Assembly: GCA_016714975.1 (NCBI GenBank)
Contig: JADKBR010000001.1
Coordinates: 687,421-751,420, forward strand
Direction of reading: 5' to 3'
Length of the DNA stretch: 64,000 nt
Source of the DNA: Candidatus Dechloromonas phosphorivorans
GTDB lineage: Bacteria; Pseudomonadota; Gammaproteobacteria; Burkholderiales; Rhodocyclaceae
Shown: positions 50,582-59,750 of the stretch, piece after piece
Numbering within the stretch: position 1 is the stretch's first letter
How the letters are laid out: every line of letters starts with the position of its first letter
Notes under the pieces: model-generated
Told to the model about the DNA's origin: nothing
Databases searched by the model: none
The model's input: only the letters and a program-made list of their open reading frames with translations
Position numbers and translations under genes: made by a program

Positions 50582-52488
50582 ATGAGTGATGCCACCGAAA
50601 AACCGGCCGGCGGGCAGTTTCGCCTGTTAGGCAAGAGGCGTTTCGGCCCCCTGTTCCTGACCCAGTTCCTCGGCGCGTTCAACGACAATCTCTTCAAGAA
50701 CGCCCTCGTCGTGCTGGTGACATTCCAGTCGGCGCAATGGACGTCGATGCGCCCGGAGATTCTCGCCAATCTGGCTGCCGGGCTGTTCATCCTGCCTTTC
50801 TTTTTCTTTTCGGCGACCGCCGGGCAACTTGCCGACAAGTACGACAAGGCCATGCTCGCGCGGCTGACGAAACTGCTCGAAGTCGGGATCATGCTGGTCG
50901 CCATCGCCGGTTTCCTGCTGCACAGCCTGGCCCTGCTGTTGAGCGCGCTCTTCCTGCTTGGCTTTCAGGCAACGATTTTCGGGCCGGTCAAGTACGCCAT
51001 CCTGCCGCAGCACCTGCGTGAGGAGGAACTGGTCGGCGCCAACGCCCAGGTCGAGGCCGGAACCTTCGTCGCCATCCTGATTGGTACGCTGGCCGGCGGC
51101 CTGCTTGCCGGGGCCGGCGTCGATGCGGTGTGGATCGCCATGGCCGGCTTCGCTGTAGCCGTCGCCGGCTATCTCGCCAGTCGCAATATCCCCGAAGCGC
51201 CGCCGCCGGCGCCGGAACTCGTGGTCAACGTCAATCCTTTGAGCGAAACCTGGCGCAATATCGGCTTCGCGCGCGGAGAACCGGACGGTCTTCCTGTCGA
51301 TCCTCGGCATCTCCTGGTTCTGGCTCTACGGTGCGCTGTTCCTCGCGCAGCTTCCGCCTACGGCAAGATCGTCCTCGGCGGCGGCGAAGGCGCGGTCACC
51401 CTGCTGCTGGCGGTATTCACCGTCGGCATTGGCGTCGGGTCGCTGCTCTGCGAGCGGCTGTCGGCGCGTCATGTCGAACTGGGGCTGGTGCCGCTGGGAT
51501 CGATCGGCCTGACCATCTTCGGGCTCGACCTCGCCCTGGCATCGATGGCGCTGCCGCCGGTGACGGGCGAACTGCCAGTCACCGCGCTGCTCGGCCAGTC
51601 GGCCGTCTGGCGGGTGCTCGCCGATCTGCTGCTGCTGCTCGGGATGTTCGGCGGCTTCTTCATCGTTCCGCTGTATGCGCTGGTGCAACTGCGCAGCACC
51701 ACGGACAAGCGGGCGCGGATCATTGCCGCCAACAACATCATCAATGCGTTTTCATGGTGGTCGGGGCGCTTGCCGCCGCCGCCATGTTCGCCGGGGGGCT
51801 GTCGATCCCGATGCTGTTCGCGGTCGCCGCCATCTGCAATGCCGCTGTCGCCGTCTTCATCTACGGGCTGGTGCCCGAGTTCCTGCTGCGCTTCCTGGCG
51901 TGGGTGCTGATCCACCTCTTCTATCGCCTGAAGAAACGCGGCGTCGAGCACATCCCGCACGAAGGCGCGGCGCTGATCGTCTGCAACCATGTCAGCTTCG
52001 TCGATCCGGTCATCCTGATGGCGGTGTCGCCGCGGCCGATCCGCTTCGTGATGGACCACCACATCTTCCGCACGCCGCTCATTTCCTTCATCTTTCGGCA
52101 CACCCGGGCGATCCCGATCGCTTCGGCCCGGGAAGATGCGGCGATGATGGAGGCGGCGTTTGCCGAGGTCTCGCTGGCGCTGCGCGAAGGCGAACTGGTC
52201 GGCATTTTCCCGGAAGGGCGGATCACCGATACCGGCGAACTCTACCCGTTCCGCCCCGGCGTCACGCGGATTCTCGAACGCGATCCGGTTCCGGTCATCC
52301 CGCTGGCGCTGCAGGGGCTGTGGGGCAGTTTCTTCTCGCGCAAGGACGGTCCGGCGATGAGCAAGCCGTTCCGCCGCGGCCTCTTCGCCACGATCGCTGT
52401 TGTCGGTGCCGCTCCGGTGCCGCCGGCCGAATCAACCCCGGAACACCTGCAGCAAATCGTCGCGCGCCTGCGCAGCGACTGGAAGTAG
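50582..52488 (+). CDS. MFS transporter - PlsC acyltransferase fusion (LplT/Aas-like; frameshifted)
   Basis: About 635 residues joined. Residues 1-410: MFS of the LplT type (LFLTQFLGAFNDNLFKNALVVLVTFQ, FGPVKYAILPQHL); residues ~430-635: PlsC acyltransferase with NHVSFVDPVILM (NHxxxxD), FPEGRITDTGELYPF. In E. coli LplT and Aas are separate and Aas adds an acyl-ACP synthetase; here there is no AMP-binding domain. Probable role: flip and re-acylate lysophospholipids. Frame changes near 51275, 51355 and 51750; between the first two the right reading is FLSILGISWFWLYGALFLAQLP. Clean otherwise. Confidence 0.8.
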
Positions 52489-52516
52489 CGTGGTGGTCGG
52501 GTAGAATCCCGCATTC

Positions 52517-53412
52517 ATGGCATTGCAACTCGACCGGATCTGGGCTCGCCTCGACCTCTACGAAAAGCTGATGCGGCTCGACAAGCCGATCGGCATCCTG
52601 TTGCTGCTGTGGCCGACGCTGTGGGCGCTGTGGCTGTCGGCGCTGGGCAAGCCGGACTGGATCGTGCTCTGGGTCTTCGTTCTCGGCACGGTGCTGATGC
52701 GCTCGGCCGGCTGCGTCATCAACGACTATGCCGACCGCGAATTCGACCGCCACGTCGAACGCACCAGGAACGGCCGCCGACTGCTGGCAAGTCAGCACGA
52801 AGGAGGCGCTGGCCCTGTTCGCGTTCCTCTCGCTGTGCGCCTTCGCGCTGGTGCTGATGCTCGGCAACCCGCTGGTGATCTGGCTGTCGGTGCCGGCGCT
52901 TTTCCTCGCCGCCAGCTACCCGTTCACCAAGCGCTTCCTCGCCCTGCCGCAGGCCTATCTTGGCGTCGCCTTCGGTTTCGGCATCCCGATGGCCTACGCG
53001 GCACATCTGGGCGAGGTGCCGGCCGAAGCCTGGTGGCTGTTGCTCGCCAATGTCTTCTGGGCGGTCGCCTACGACACCGGAATATGCGATGGTCGACCGT
53101 GAGGACGACCTGAAAATCGGCATCAAGACCTCAGCCATCACTTTCGGGCGCTTCGACGTTGCGGCGGTGATGCTCTGCTATGCAATGACGCTGGGGATCA
53201 TCGGCTGGGTCGGCTGGACGCTGCATCTCGGCTCGGCCTTCTACGCCGGGCTGGCGGTCGCCGCCGCTATCATGAGCGTGCACTGCTCCTGGATTCGCGG
53301 CCGCGAACGGATGGCCTGCTTCAAGGCATTCCTGCACAACAATTGGGTCGGTGCGGCGATCTTCGCCGGCATCGCCGCGAACTTCCTGGTTTCCGGGAGG
53401 AGCTTCGGATGA
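52517..53412 (+). CDS. ubiA: 4-hydroxybenzoate polyprenyltransferase (frameshifted)
   Basis: Membrane prenyltransferase of ubiquinone synthesis. Start MALQLDRIWARLDLYEKLMRLDKPIGILLLLWPTLWALW; first Asp-rich site GCVINDYADREFDRHVERTRNGR; second site in YAMVDREDDLKIGIKTSAITFGRFD. Frame changes near 52785 (after the first site, KVSTKEALALFAFLSLCAFALVL continues in another frame) and 53085. About 298 residues joined, the family length. Next gene overlaps by 4 bases. Confidence 0.88.
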
Positions 53413-53851
53413 AAGCCGTGACTTTTGCCCTTTTCTGTTGTCGACCGCGATCGTGGGGGGTGCCGGGCCGGCAGCGGCCGAAGACACCCGCCAGCTGGTC
53501 AAACTGCCGGCGCCAGCGCAGGAGGCGCTGCGCGAGGAAATGCTCGGCAACCTCGTCGCGATCAATGAAGTCTTGTCGCTGATGGCCGAGGGCAAGGTCA
53601 AGGAAGCCGGCGCGGTCGCCGAAGCCAAGCTGGGCATGTCGGCGATGGGCAAGCACCGCGCCAAGCCGTTCGACGCCCGTCCCGGCCCGCACATGCCGCC
53701 CGCCATGCACGGCATCGGCATGGACGGCCACAAGGCGGTCAGCGAGTTCGCCAGGGTGGCCGCGACCGGCGACCGCGACCAGGCACTGGCCCTCCTGCCC
53801 AACCTGACCGCAGCCTGCGTTGCCTGCCACTATTCGTACCGGACGCGATGA
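53409..53851 (+). CDS. Cytochrome c'-like periplasmic protein (frameshift in the signal peptide)
   Basis: ATG 53409 overlaps the ubiA stop. Signal peptide MKAVTFAL... breaks at about 53430 in a T run; the other frame gives LLSTAIVGGAGPAAAEDTRQLVKLPAPAQEALREEML. The mature part (~125 residues) is helical with His/Met-rich loops (ARPGPHMPPAMHGIGMDG) and ends LPNLTAACVACHYSYRTR: a C-terminal CxxCH haem site, the layout of cytochrome c' four-helix bundles. Confidence 0.75.
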
Positions 53852-53921
53852 CGGTTTGCTATTCTTGGGCTTTGCCGGCGTTGTTATCGATTCTTTTCAT
53901 AGGCCTCGGAGAACATAGATC

Positions 53922-54833
53922 GTGGATAGCATTGCGATGACCGAACAACAAACTCAATTCGTCAAAGTGGACGTCAATGATCTTGACGTTGGCACGGCCT
54001 TGCGCTTTCCCTTGTATGACAGTGGTGGCCGATTGTTGCTCAAGCGTGGTTATGTCGTCGAAAGTGTCGACGAGCGCGAACAACTCATCGGGCGCGGCCT
54101 GTATCGGAGCCTGAGTGAGCGCTCATCGCCGAGCACTCCGCCCCCGGTCGCCGCTGAGGCGCCACCCTCACGCGAGACGCTTGTGGCGCTTCATGCGACA
54201 AAGATCCGGATTGGGGACACCTTGCAGATGCAGGGTTCGGCCGATGCGCCGCGCCTGACAGTCAAACTGATCGGCTACCTCAGGAATCGCGGGCTGATTG
54301 TCACGGAGCCGGAAGCAGCCGGCGACTTCGTCATGCTCAAGGAGGGGCAGCCGTTCGTCATTCGCTTCTTCTCCGGGAAAAGTGCGTACGCTTTTGCGAG
54401 TACCGTCACCAAGCACACGAGCGTGCCGTTTCCGCACGTTTGCCTGTCTTACCCACGCGAGGTTCGCGGTCTGGTGATTCGCAATGACTCGCGTGTCGAT
54501 GTCGACCTGCTTGCTGCTGTCGGTGTGGATGGCGAGGGAGAAGCCCAGGCCGGGTCTTGCAAGATCGTCAATCTGAGCACCGGCGGCGCCGCCTTGCGGT
54601 CGAAGGCACGACTGGGGCACACGGGTGATTTGATCAACGTCAAGTTCCAGCTGCTGATTGGCGACCTGCAGACCTATGTCGTGTTCGAAAGCGTGATCCG
54701 CACGGTCGACAAGGATCAACTTGACCCCGCCCTGCCCTACCGGCACGGCATACAGTTCGTCGAGCCTGAGCACAGCATGAAGCTGGCGGTGGCGGCGTAC
54801 GTGTATCAGAAGCTGGGTGGCCAATCAACTTGA
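53922..54833 (+). CDS. PilZ-domain (flagellar-brake-like) c-di-GMP effector
   Basis: 303 residues from GTG 53922 (GGAGAA about ten bases upstream; ATG 53937 possible). N-terminal ~80 residues have the DVGTALRFPLYDSGGRLLLKRGY pattern found in c-di-GMP-linked proteins; middle YcgR-N-like barrel (IRIGDTLQMQGSADAPRLTVKLIGYLRNRGLIV); C-terminal PilZ domain: VIRNDSRVDVDLLAAV and NLSTGGAALRSK (the RxxxR-like and D/NxSxxG positions, the first imperfect), then SVIRTVD..., HGIQFVEPEH. Likely couples c-di-GMP to motility or surface behaviour. Confidence 0.8.
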   Translation: MDSIAMTEQQTQFVKVDVNDLDVGTALRFPLYDSGGRLLLKRGYVVESVDEREQLIGRGLYRSLSERSSPSTPPPVAAEAPPSRETLVALHATKIRIGDTLQMQGSADAPRLTVKLIGYLRNRGLIVTEPEAAGDFVMLKEGQPFVIRFFSGKSAYAFASTVTKHTSVPFPHVCLSYPREVRGLVIRNDSRVDVDLLAAVGVDGEGEAQAGSCKIVNLSTGGAALRSKARLGHTGDLINVKFQLLIGDLQTYVVFESVIRTVDKDQLDPALPYRHGIQFVEPEHSMKLAVAAYVYQKLGGQST

Positions 54834-54881
54834 TCCGCACTCGATCGCCATCAGCTTCGCTGGTGTCTTGAGGCCAATCTG

Positions 54882-56345
54882 ATGAAATACCATGACCTGC
54901 GCGACTTCATGGCGCAACTGGAAAGAACCGGCGAGTTGAAGCGCGTCGGCGTCGAGGTCGATACGCGCCTCGAAATGACCGAAATCTGCGACCGCGTGCT
55001 GCGTGCCGCAGGGCCGGCCATCCTGTTCGAAAAGCCGAAGGGGCATACGATTCCGGTGCTGGCCAACCTGTTCGGCACGCCGAAGCGGGTGGCGCTCGGC
55101 ATGGGCGAGGAGTCGGTGCAGGCGCTGCGCGAAGTCGGCAAGCTGCTCGCCTACCTCAAGGAGCCGGAGCCGCCGAAGGGCCTGAAGGATGCCTGGGACA
55201 AGCTGCCGATTTTGAAGCAGGTCATGAACATGGCGCCGAAAACGGTGTCGTCGGCGCCCTGTCAGGAAATCGTCTGGGAGGGCAAGGATGTCGATCTGGC
55301 CAAGCTGCCGATCCAGCACTGCTGGCCGGGCGACATCGCGCCGCTGATCACCTGGGGGCTGGTCGTCACCAAGGGGCCGCACAAGAACCGGCAGAACCTC
55401 GGCATCTACCGCCAGCAGGTGCTCGGCCCGAACAAGGTGATCATGCGCTGGCTGGCGCATCGCGGCGGGGCGCTGGATTTTCGCGACCATCAACTGGCCA
55501 ATCCGGGGCAGCCGTTCCCGGTCGCCGTCGTGCTCGGCTGCGACCCGGCGACCATCCTCGGCGCCGTGACGCCGGTGCCCGATTCGCTCTCCGAATACCA
55601 GTTCGCCGGCCTGCTGCGCGGCGGCAAGACCGAACTGGTCAAGTGCCTTGGCTCCGACTTGCAGGTGCCCGCCTCGGCCGAGATCGTGCTGGAAGGGGTG
55701 ATCCACCCCGGCGAGATGGCGCTCGAAGGCCCGTATGGCGACCACACCGGCTACTACAACGAGCAGGCCGAATTCCCGGTGTTCACCATCGAGCGCATCA
55801 CCATGCGCCGCGACCCGATCTACCACAGCACCTACACCGGCAAGCCGCCCGACGAGCCGGCCGTGCTCGGCGTCGCGCTCAACGAGGTCTTCGTGCCGCT
55901 GCTGCAGAAGCAGTATCCGGAAATCGTCGATTTCTACCTGCCGCCGGAAGGCTGCTCGTACCGCATGGCCATCGTCAGCATCAAGAAACAGTACCCCGGC
56001 CACGCCAAGCGCATCATGTTCGGCATCTGGAGCTTCCTGCGCCAGTTCATGTACACCAAGACCATCATCGTCGTGGACGACGACATCGACATCCGCGACT
56101 GGAAGGAAGTGATCTGGGCGATGACGACGCGCATGGATGCCAGCCGCGACACGACACTGGTCGACAACACGCCGATCGACTACCTCGACTTCGCGTCGCC
56201 GGTGGCCGGCCTCGGCTCCAAGATGGGGCTGGATGCGACCAACAAGTGGCCGGGCGAAACCACCCGCGAATGGGGACGGCCGATCGTCATGGATGCCGAC
56301 GTGAAGAAGCGCGTCGATGCGATGTGGGGAGACCTCGGTCTATGA
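54882..56345 (+). CDS. ubiD: 4-hydroxy-3-polyprenylbenzoate decarboxylase
   Basis: 487-residue prenylated-FMN-dependent decarboxylase of ubiquinone synthesis. Signatures: YHDLRDFMAQLERTGELKRV at the start, NRQNLGIYRQQVLGPNKVIMRWLAHRGGALDF, the prFMN/Mn site EIVLEGVIHPGEMALEGPYGDHTGYY and VDDDIDIRDWKEVIWAMTTRMDASRD. Full length in frame, so locally clean. Shine-Dalgarno GAGG eight bases upstream of ATG 54882. Confidence 0.95.
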   Translation: MKYHDLRDFMAQLERTGELKRVGVEVDTRLEMTEICDRVLRAAGPAILFEKPKGHTIPVLANLFGTPKRVALGMGEESVQALREVGKLLAYLKEPEPPKGLKDAWDKLPILKQVMNMAPKTVSSAPCQEIVWEGKDVDLAKLPIQHCWPGDIAPLITWGLVVTKGPHKNRQNLGIYRQQVLGPNKVIMRWLAHRGGALDFRDHQLANPGQPFPVAVVLGCDPATILGAVTPVPDSLSEYQFAGLLRGGKTELVKCLGSDLQVPASAEIVLEGVIHPGEMALEGPYGDHTGYYNEQAEFPVFTIERITMRRDPIYHSTYTGKPPDEPAVLGVALNEVFVPLLQKQYPEIVDFYLPPEGCSYRMAIVSIKKQYPGHAKRIMFGIWSFLRQFMYTKTIIVVDDDIDIRDWKEVIWAMTTRMDASRDTTLVDNTPIDYLDFASPVAGLGSKMGLDATNKWPGETTREWGRPIVMDADVKKRVDAMWGDLGL

Positions 56346-56439
56346 CCATACGGGGTATCGCGGTCGACTGCGAAAAACCGCCAATTCCCGCCGTCTCGCG
56401 GGCGCGGTTGCTGCCAGATTATCTTGCGGAGGAATGTCA

Positions 56440-56840
56440 ATGAATGAACCTGTCCCTGCTGTCGATCTGCAAGGCGTCCGCCCGTCGCTGGTGCAACTCA
56501 CCCACATCATCTACGGCCTGCATGCCGTTGCCGTTGTCGTCGGTGTCACGTCGGCGGCGACTGTCGCCGGTGGCTTCGTCTTCGGCCTGCCGTCGCTGAT
56601 TGCCGTCTTTCTCAACTACCTGAAGCGTGGCGACGTCCACGGCACCTGGCTGGAAAGCCATTTCCGCTGGCAGATCCGCACCTTCTGGTTCACCTTCCTG
56701 TGGCTGGTCATCTACGGCCTGCTGATCATCACCATCATCGGCATCCCCATCGCCTGGATCCTCATCGCGCTCCTCGGCATCTGGTCGCCTACCGCGTCAT
56801 CCGCGGCTGGGTGGCGCTGGCCGGGGTAAGCAATGGCCGT
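56440..56840 (+). CDS. DUF4870-like small membrane protein (frameshifted end)
   Basis: Start ATG 56440 after GGAGGA (six bases). Three membrane segments: LVQLTHIIYGLHAVAVVVGVTSAATVAGGFVFGL..., FWFTFLWLVIYGLLIITIIGIPIAWILIALL, with an intervening HGTWLESHFRWQIRTFW loop. This matches small DUF4870-type proteins ending in xxYRxxxGxxxL. Near 56784 the frame breaks: one frame gives SPTASSAAGWRWPG, another VAYRVIRGWVALAG, which is the conserved ending. Function unknown. Confidence 0.65.
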
Positions 56841-56903
56841 GACGCATCCGGCGTTCGAATTGCACCAGCACGCGCAATCGGACACAAGACAGGAGATCGA
56901 AAA

Positions 56904-57499
56904 GTGGATGTTTCCCTGATCTCGGAAGAGATCTCCCGTAGCGGCTTTCTCAAGTCCGCCGCAGCGTGGTTTCGCATACCTTGCATCGCGGCGGGATGAG
57001 CGAACCCGTGCGGCGCGAACATGCCAGAAGCGGCCCGGTCGTGGCCGTTTTGCCCTATGACCCTGTCCTCGATCAGGTGGTATTGATTCGCCAGTTTCGT
57101 ATCGGCGCGTGGGCGGCAGGGTGTGACGCGGCACCCTGGGATATCGTGGCGGGCATCTGCAACGATCTTGAAGCGGTCGAAACGGCAGCCAGCAGAGAAC
57201 TGGAAGAAGAAACCGGGTGCACTGCCCTCCGGATTCAGCCCATCGGCAAATTCCTCACGGCGCCTCATGTGAGTTCCGAGCGCCTGTCTCTGGTTTGTGC
57301 GCAGGTTTCTGCTTTCGACGGTGAACGGCACTGCGGATTGCCTGAGGAAGGCGAGGATATTCTCGCTGTGTCCTTTGGCTTTCACGCAGCATTCGATCTG
57401 CTGGGCACGGGAGGATTGCCTCTCTGGGCCGGAATGGCGCTGCAATGGCTGCACTCGAACCGCGAGCATCTGCGCGATGTCTGGTTGCGGAATGCCTGA
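56904..57499 (+). CDS. NUDIX hydrolase, ADP-ribose pyrophosphatase-like (frameshift near start)
   Basis: Begins at GTG 56904 (AGGAGA seven bases before): MDVSLISEEISRSGFLKSAA. At about 56967 the frame shifts to VSHTLHRGGMSEPVRREHARSGPVVAVLPYDPVLDQVVLIRQFR. NUDIX box: GICNDLEAVETAASRELEEETGC with the REXXEEXG core; SSERLSLVCAQV and LPEEGEDILAV match the NudF/ADP-ribose pyrophosphatase family. About 198 residues joined. Cleaves ADP-ribose and related nucleotide sugars. Confidence 0.8.
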
Positions 57500-57601
57500 G
57501 CTCATCGTGCGTCGCAGCGAGTCAGCCTGCAGGTGAACCTGCTTTGGTCATGACTGGTGGCGGCAACCGTTGGCTGCCGGATATCCGGGGGGGCCAGGAA
57601 A

Positions 57602-58321
57602 TCACCGGTGCCGTTCGATCATTCTCAGTGAATGCGAGTACGCATGGCGCATCTGCTCGTCGCCGTAGCGATGCTCGCTGCCCACCGGGCAGGTGATGCG
57701 GGCGAGGCAGGTGTGTTTGCACTGCGACTGGCCGGTCTTGCGGTAATCGACGCAACGTTCCAGCACAAAACCGCTGCTGGCCATGGCGCCCGCTGGGCAG
57801 ACGCTGATGCAGGGTTTTTCCAGGCAGTTTGCGCAGGGATTGCTGCCCCCCAAGGGGACTTCCTCATGGGCGCGGTCGACTGCCTCGGAAGGGCAAAAAC
57901 CGGTATCCGCCAGAACGACGGCGCGATAGGCGTACCACGTGCCCCAATGCGGGTCGATGCCGACCATGAACGGCGTCGGCTGGTGCCAGCCGGCCAGCGT
58001 CCCGAGCTGTTGCAAGGGAACCGGCACGCTGCCGGGATAGACGATGCGGTAGCGGCGGCCGGGCAGTTCGGCGGCGAACCAGTCCGCCACGACGCGCGCG
58101 CAGTAGTCGTCGATCGGATCGCCGCCAGCGCCGCCCGCGGCCTGGACGCATTCCCACAGGCGCTTGCCGCCGTGACCGAGCAGGATCAACTGGCGAAAAC
58201 CTGCGGTCGCGCCGAGCGTGGCGGTGATTTCCGCCGGCAGGGCGGCGAGGTCGAAGACGTGCTGCCGGTTCAGCCCGGCCGCAGCGAGCGGTCCGTCTGG
58301 AAGCGGCGAGCGCTCACTCAT
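57602..58321 (-). CDS. Ferredoxin-like 4Fe-4S protein related to QueG-type proteins
   Basis: 239 residues from ATG 58321, overlapping the dacB stop. N-terminal ~150 residues: FRQLILLGHGGKRLWECVQAAGG, then YRIVYPGSVPVPLQQLGTLAGWHQPTPFMVGIDPHWGTWYAYRAVVLADTGF, as in small epoxyqueuosine-reductase-like proteins. The C-terminal part has two cysteine clusters: CANCLEKPCISVCPAGAM (CxxCxxxxCxxxCP) and CVDYRKTGQSQCKHTCLARITCPVG. Redox role likely; substrate unknown. Confidence 0.75.
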   Translation of the reverse strand: MSERSPLPDGPLAAAGLNRQHVFDLAALPAEITATLGATAGFRQLILLGHGGKRLWECVQAAGGAGGDPIDDYCARVVADWFAAELPGRRYRIVYPGSVPVPLQQLGTLAGWHQPTPFMVGIDPHWGTWYAYRAVVLADTGFCPSEAVDRAHEEVPLGGSNPCANCLEKPCISVCPAGAMASSGFVLERCVDYRKTGQSQCKHTCLARITCPVGSEHRYGDEQMRHAYSHSLRMIERHR

Positions 58322-59750
58322 TCTCCAGGGCGGGCGCCTTCTCGCCGGTTCGCCGCTGCGCCACCCAGTTGATGAGTGCATCGATCGCCGGGCCACCGGC
58401 CGCGGCCCGGGGATCGTTGATGAAGAAGGTGACGGCCATGCGCCGGCCCTGCGCGTCGAGGGCATAGCCGGCCGCCGTCTTGACGCCGTCGAGCGTGCCG
58501 GTCTTGATGTGGGCGCGGCCGCTGGCGCCGGACTCCTTGAGGCGCTTCCTCATCGTGCCGTCGATGCCGACGATCGGCATGCTCGAAACGAATTCCGGCA
58601 TCGCCGGGTGGCGCCAGGCATCGAGCAGCAGGCGGTTGAGGCTGTCGGCGCTGATCCGCTCGCTGCGCGACAGCCCGGAACCGTTGTCGATCACCAGTTC
58701 GGGGAAGCCCAGGCCGCGACCGTTCAGCCAGTCGGTGATGCGCTGGCGGGCACGCTCGGCATTGGCCGGCCCGTTGGCGTTGCCCAGCGTCAGGAAGACC
58801 TGGCGCGCCATCACGTTGTTGCTCCACTTGTTGATGTCGCGCAGGGCATCGGCCAATGCCGGCGACTCATGCTCCGCCAGCGGTCGTGCGCCGGCGGGCG
58901 TCGTGCCGCCGCGCACCTGGCCGGTCAGCGTGCCGCCTAGTTCCTGCCACAGCGTGCGGATCAGGCCACCAGCCTGCGCGTCGGCCGGCAGCGGCGCCAG
59001 GTTGAGCGCCTTCTCGCCGCACTGGGCGCTGTAGGTGCCGGAAAACTCCAGGCGATTGCCATTGTTTTCGGGGATCAGGCGGAGGTTGATGAAGTCCTTC
59101 CAGTTGCTCCCGCAGCCGCCGTCGCCGGCGCGCAACTGGTTGTCCACGCGCAGGCCTTCGCTCGGCGTTTCCATCAGCACCTGCGGGCGGCCGGCGCCGG
59201 GCAGCAGCGTGAAGCGCAGCGACTGGAAGTTGATCAGCAGCCCGTTGGGGCCGACGTTGTAAGGGCGCATCGGCTTGTCGTCGAAGGCGCCCGGGTCGAG
59301 CGATGGCAGGTCGAACACGGTGCGGTCGAGGATGATGTCGCCGTTGATCGTGCGGATGCCGCGCACGCGCAACTGGCGCAGCAGCGACGACAGGTGCTCG
59401 ATGGCGAAGCGCGGGTCGCCGCTGCCTCGGAGGTACAGATTGCCCTTCAAAACGCCGTCGACAGCAACATTGTCGGCCAGTGCCGTCGTCTTCCATGTCC
59501 ACGCCGGGCCGAGCAGGTCGAGCGCCGCGTAGGTGGTGACCAGTTTCATCACCGACGCCGGGTTCATCGCCTTGTGGCCATTGTGCGCGACCAGCGGCGC
59601 CCGCGCATCGACCGGCTGGACGACGACGGCGACGCTGCTTGCCGGAATCTGCGCCGCCTTGAGCGCCGCCAGCACCGACGGCGGCAGGCCGTCTGCCAGC
59701 ACCGGCAGCGCCAGAACGGCCAGCGTCAGCAGCGCGAGCAGACGTCTCAT
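58314..59750 (-). CDS. dacB: D-alanyl-D-alanine carboxypeptidase/endopeptidase (PBP4)
   Basis: 478 residues from ATG 59750: signal peptide MRRLLALLTLAVLALPVLA; SxxK motif SVMK in NPASVMKLVTTYAAL (catalytic Ser about residue 66); SxN in WSNNVMARQ; KTG in IKTGTLDGVKTAAGY. Class C penicillin-binding protein trimming or cross-link cleaving peptidoglycan in the periplasm. Overlaps OYE stop by four bases and the 4Fe-4S gene start by eight. Intact. Confidence 0.95.
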   Translation of the reverse strand: MRRLLALLTLAVLALPVLADGLPPSVLAALKAAQIPASSVAVVVQPVDARAPLVAHNGHKAMNPASVMKLVTTYAALDLLGPAWTWKTTALADNVAVDGVLKGNLYLRGSGDPRFAIEHLSSLLRQLRVRGIRTINGDIILDRTVFDLPSLDPGAFDDKPMRPYNVGPNGLLINFQSLRFTLLPGAGRPQVLMETPSEGLRVDNQLRAGDGGCGSNWKDFINLRLIPENNGNRLEFSGTYSAQCGEKALNLAPLPADAQAGGLIRTLWQELGGTLTGQVRGGTTPAGARPLAEHESPALADALRDINKWSNNVMARQVFLTLGNANGPANAERARQRITDWLNGRGLGFPELVIDNGSGLSRSERISADSLNRLLLDAWRHPAMPEFVSSMPIVGIDGTMRKRLKESGASGRAHIKTGTLDGVKTAAGYALDAQGRRMAVTFFINDPRAAAGGPAIDALINWVAQRRTGEKAPALENE

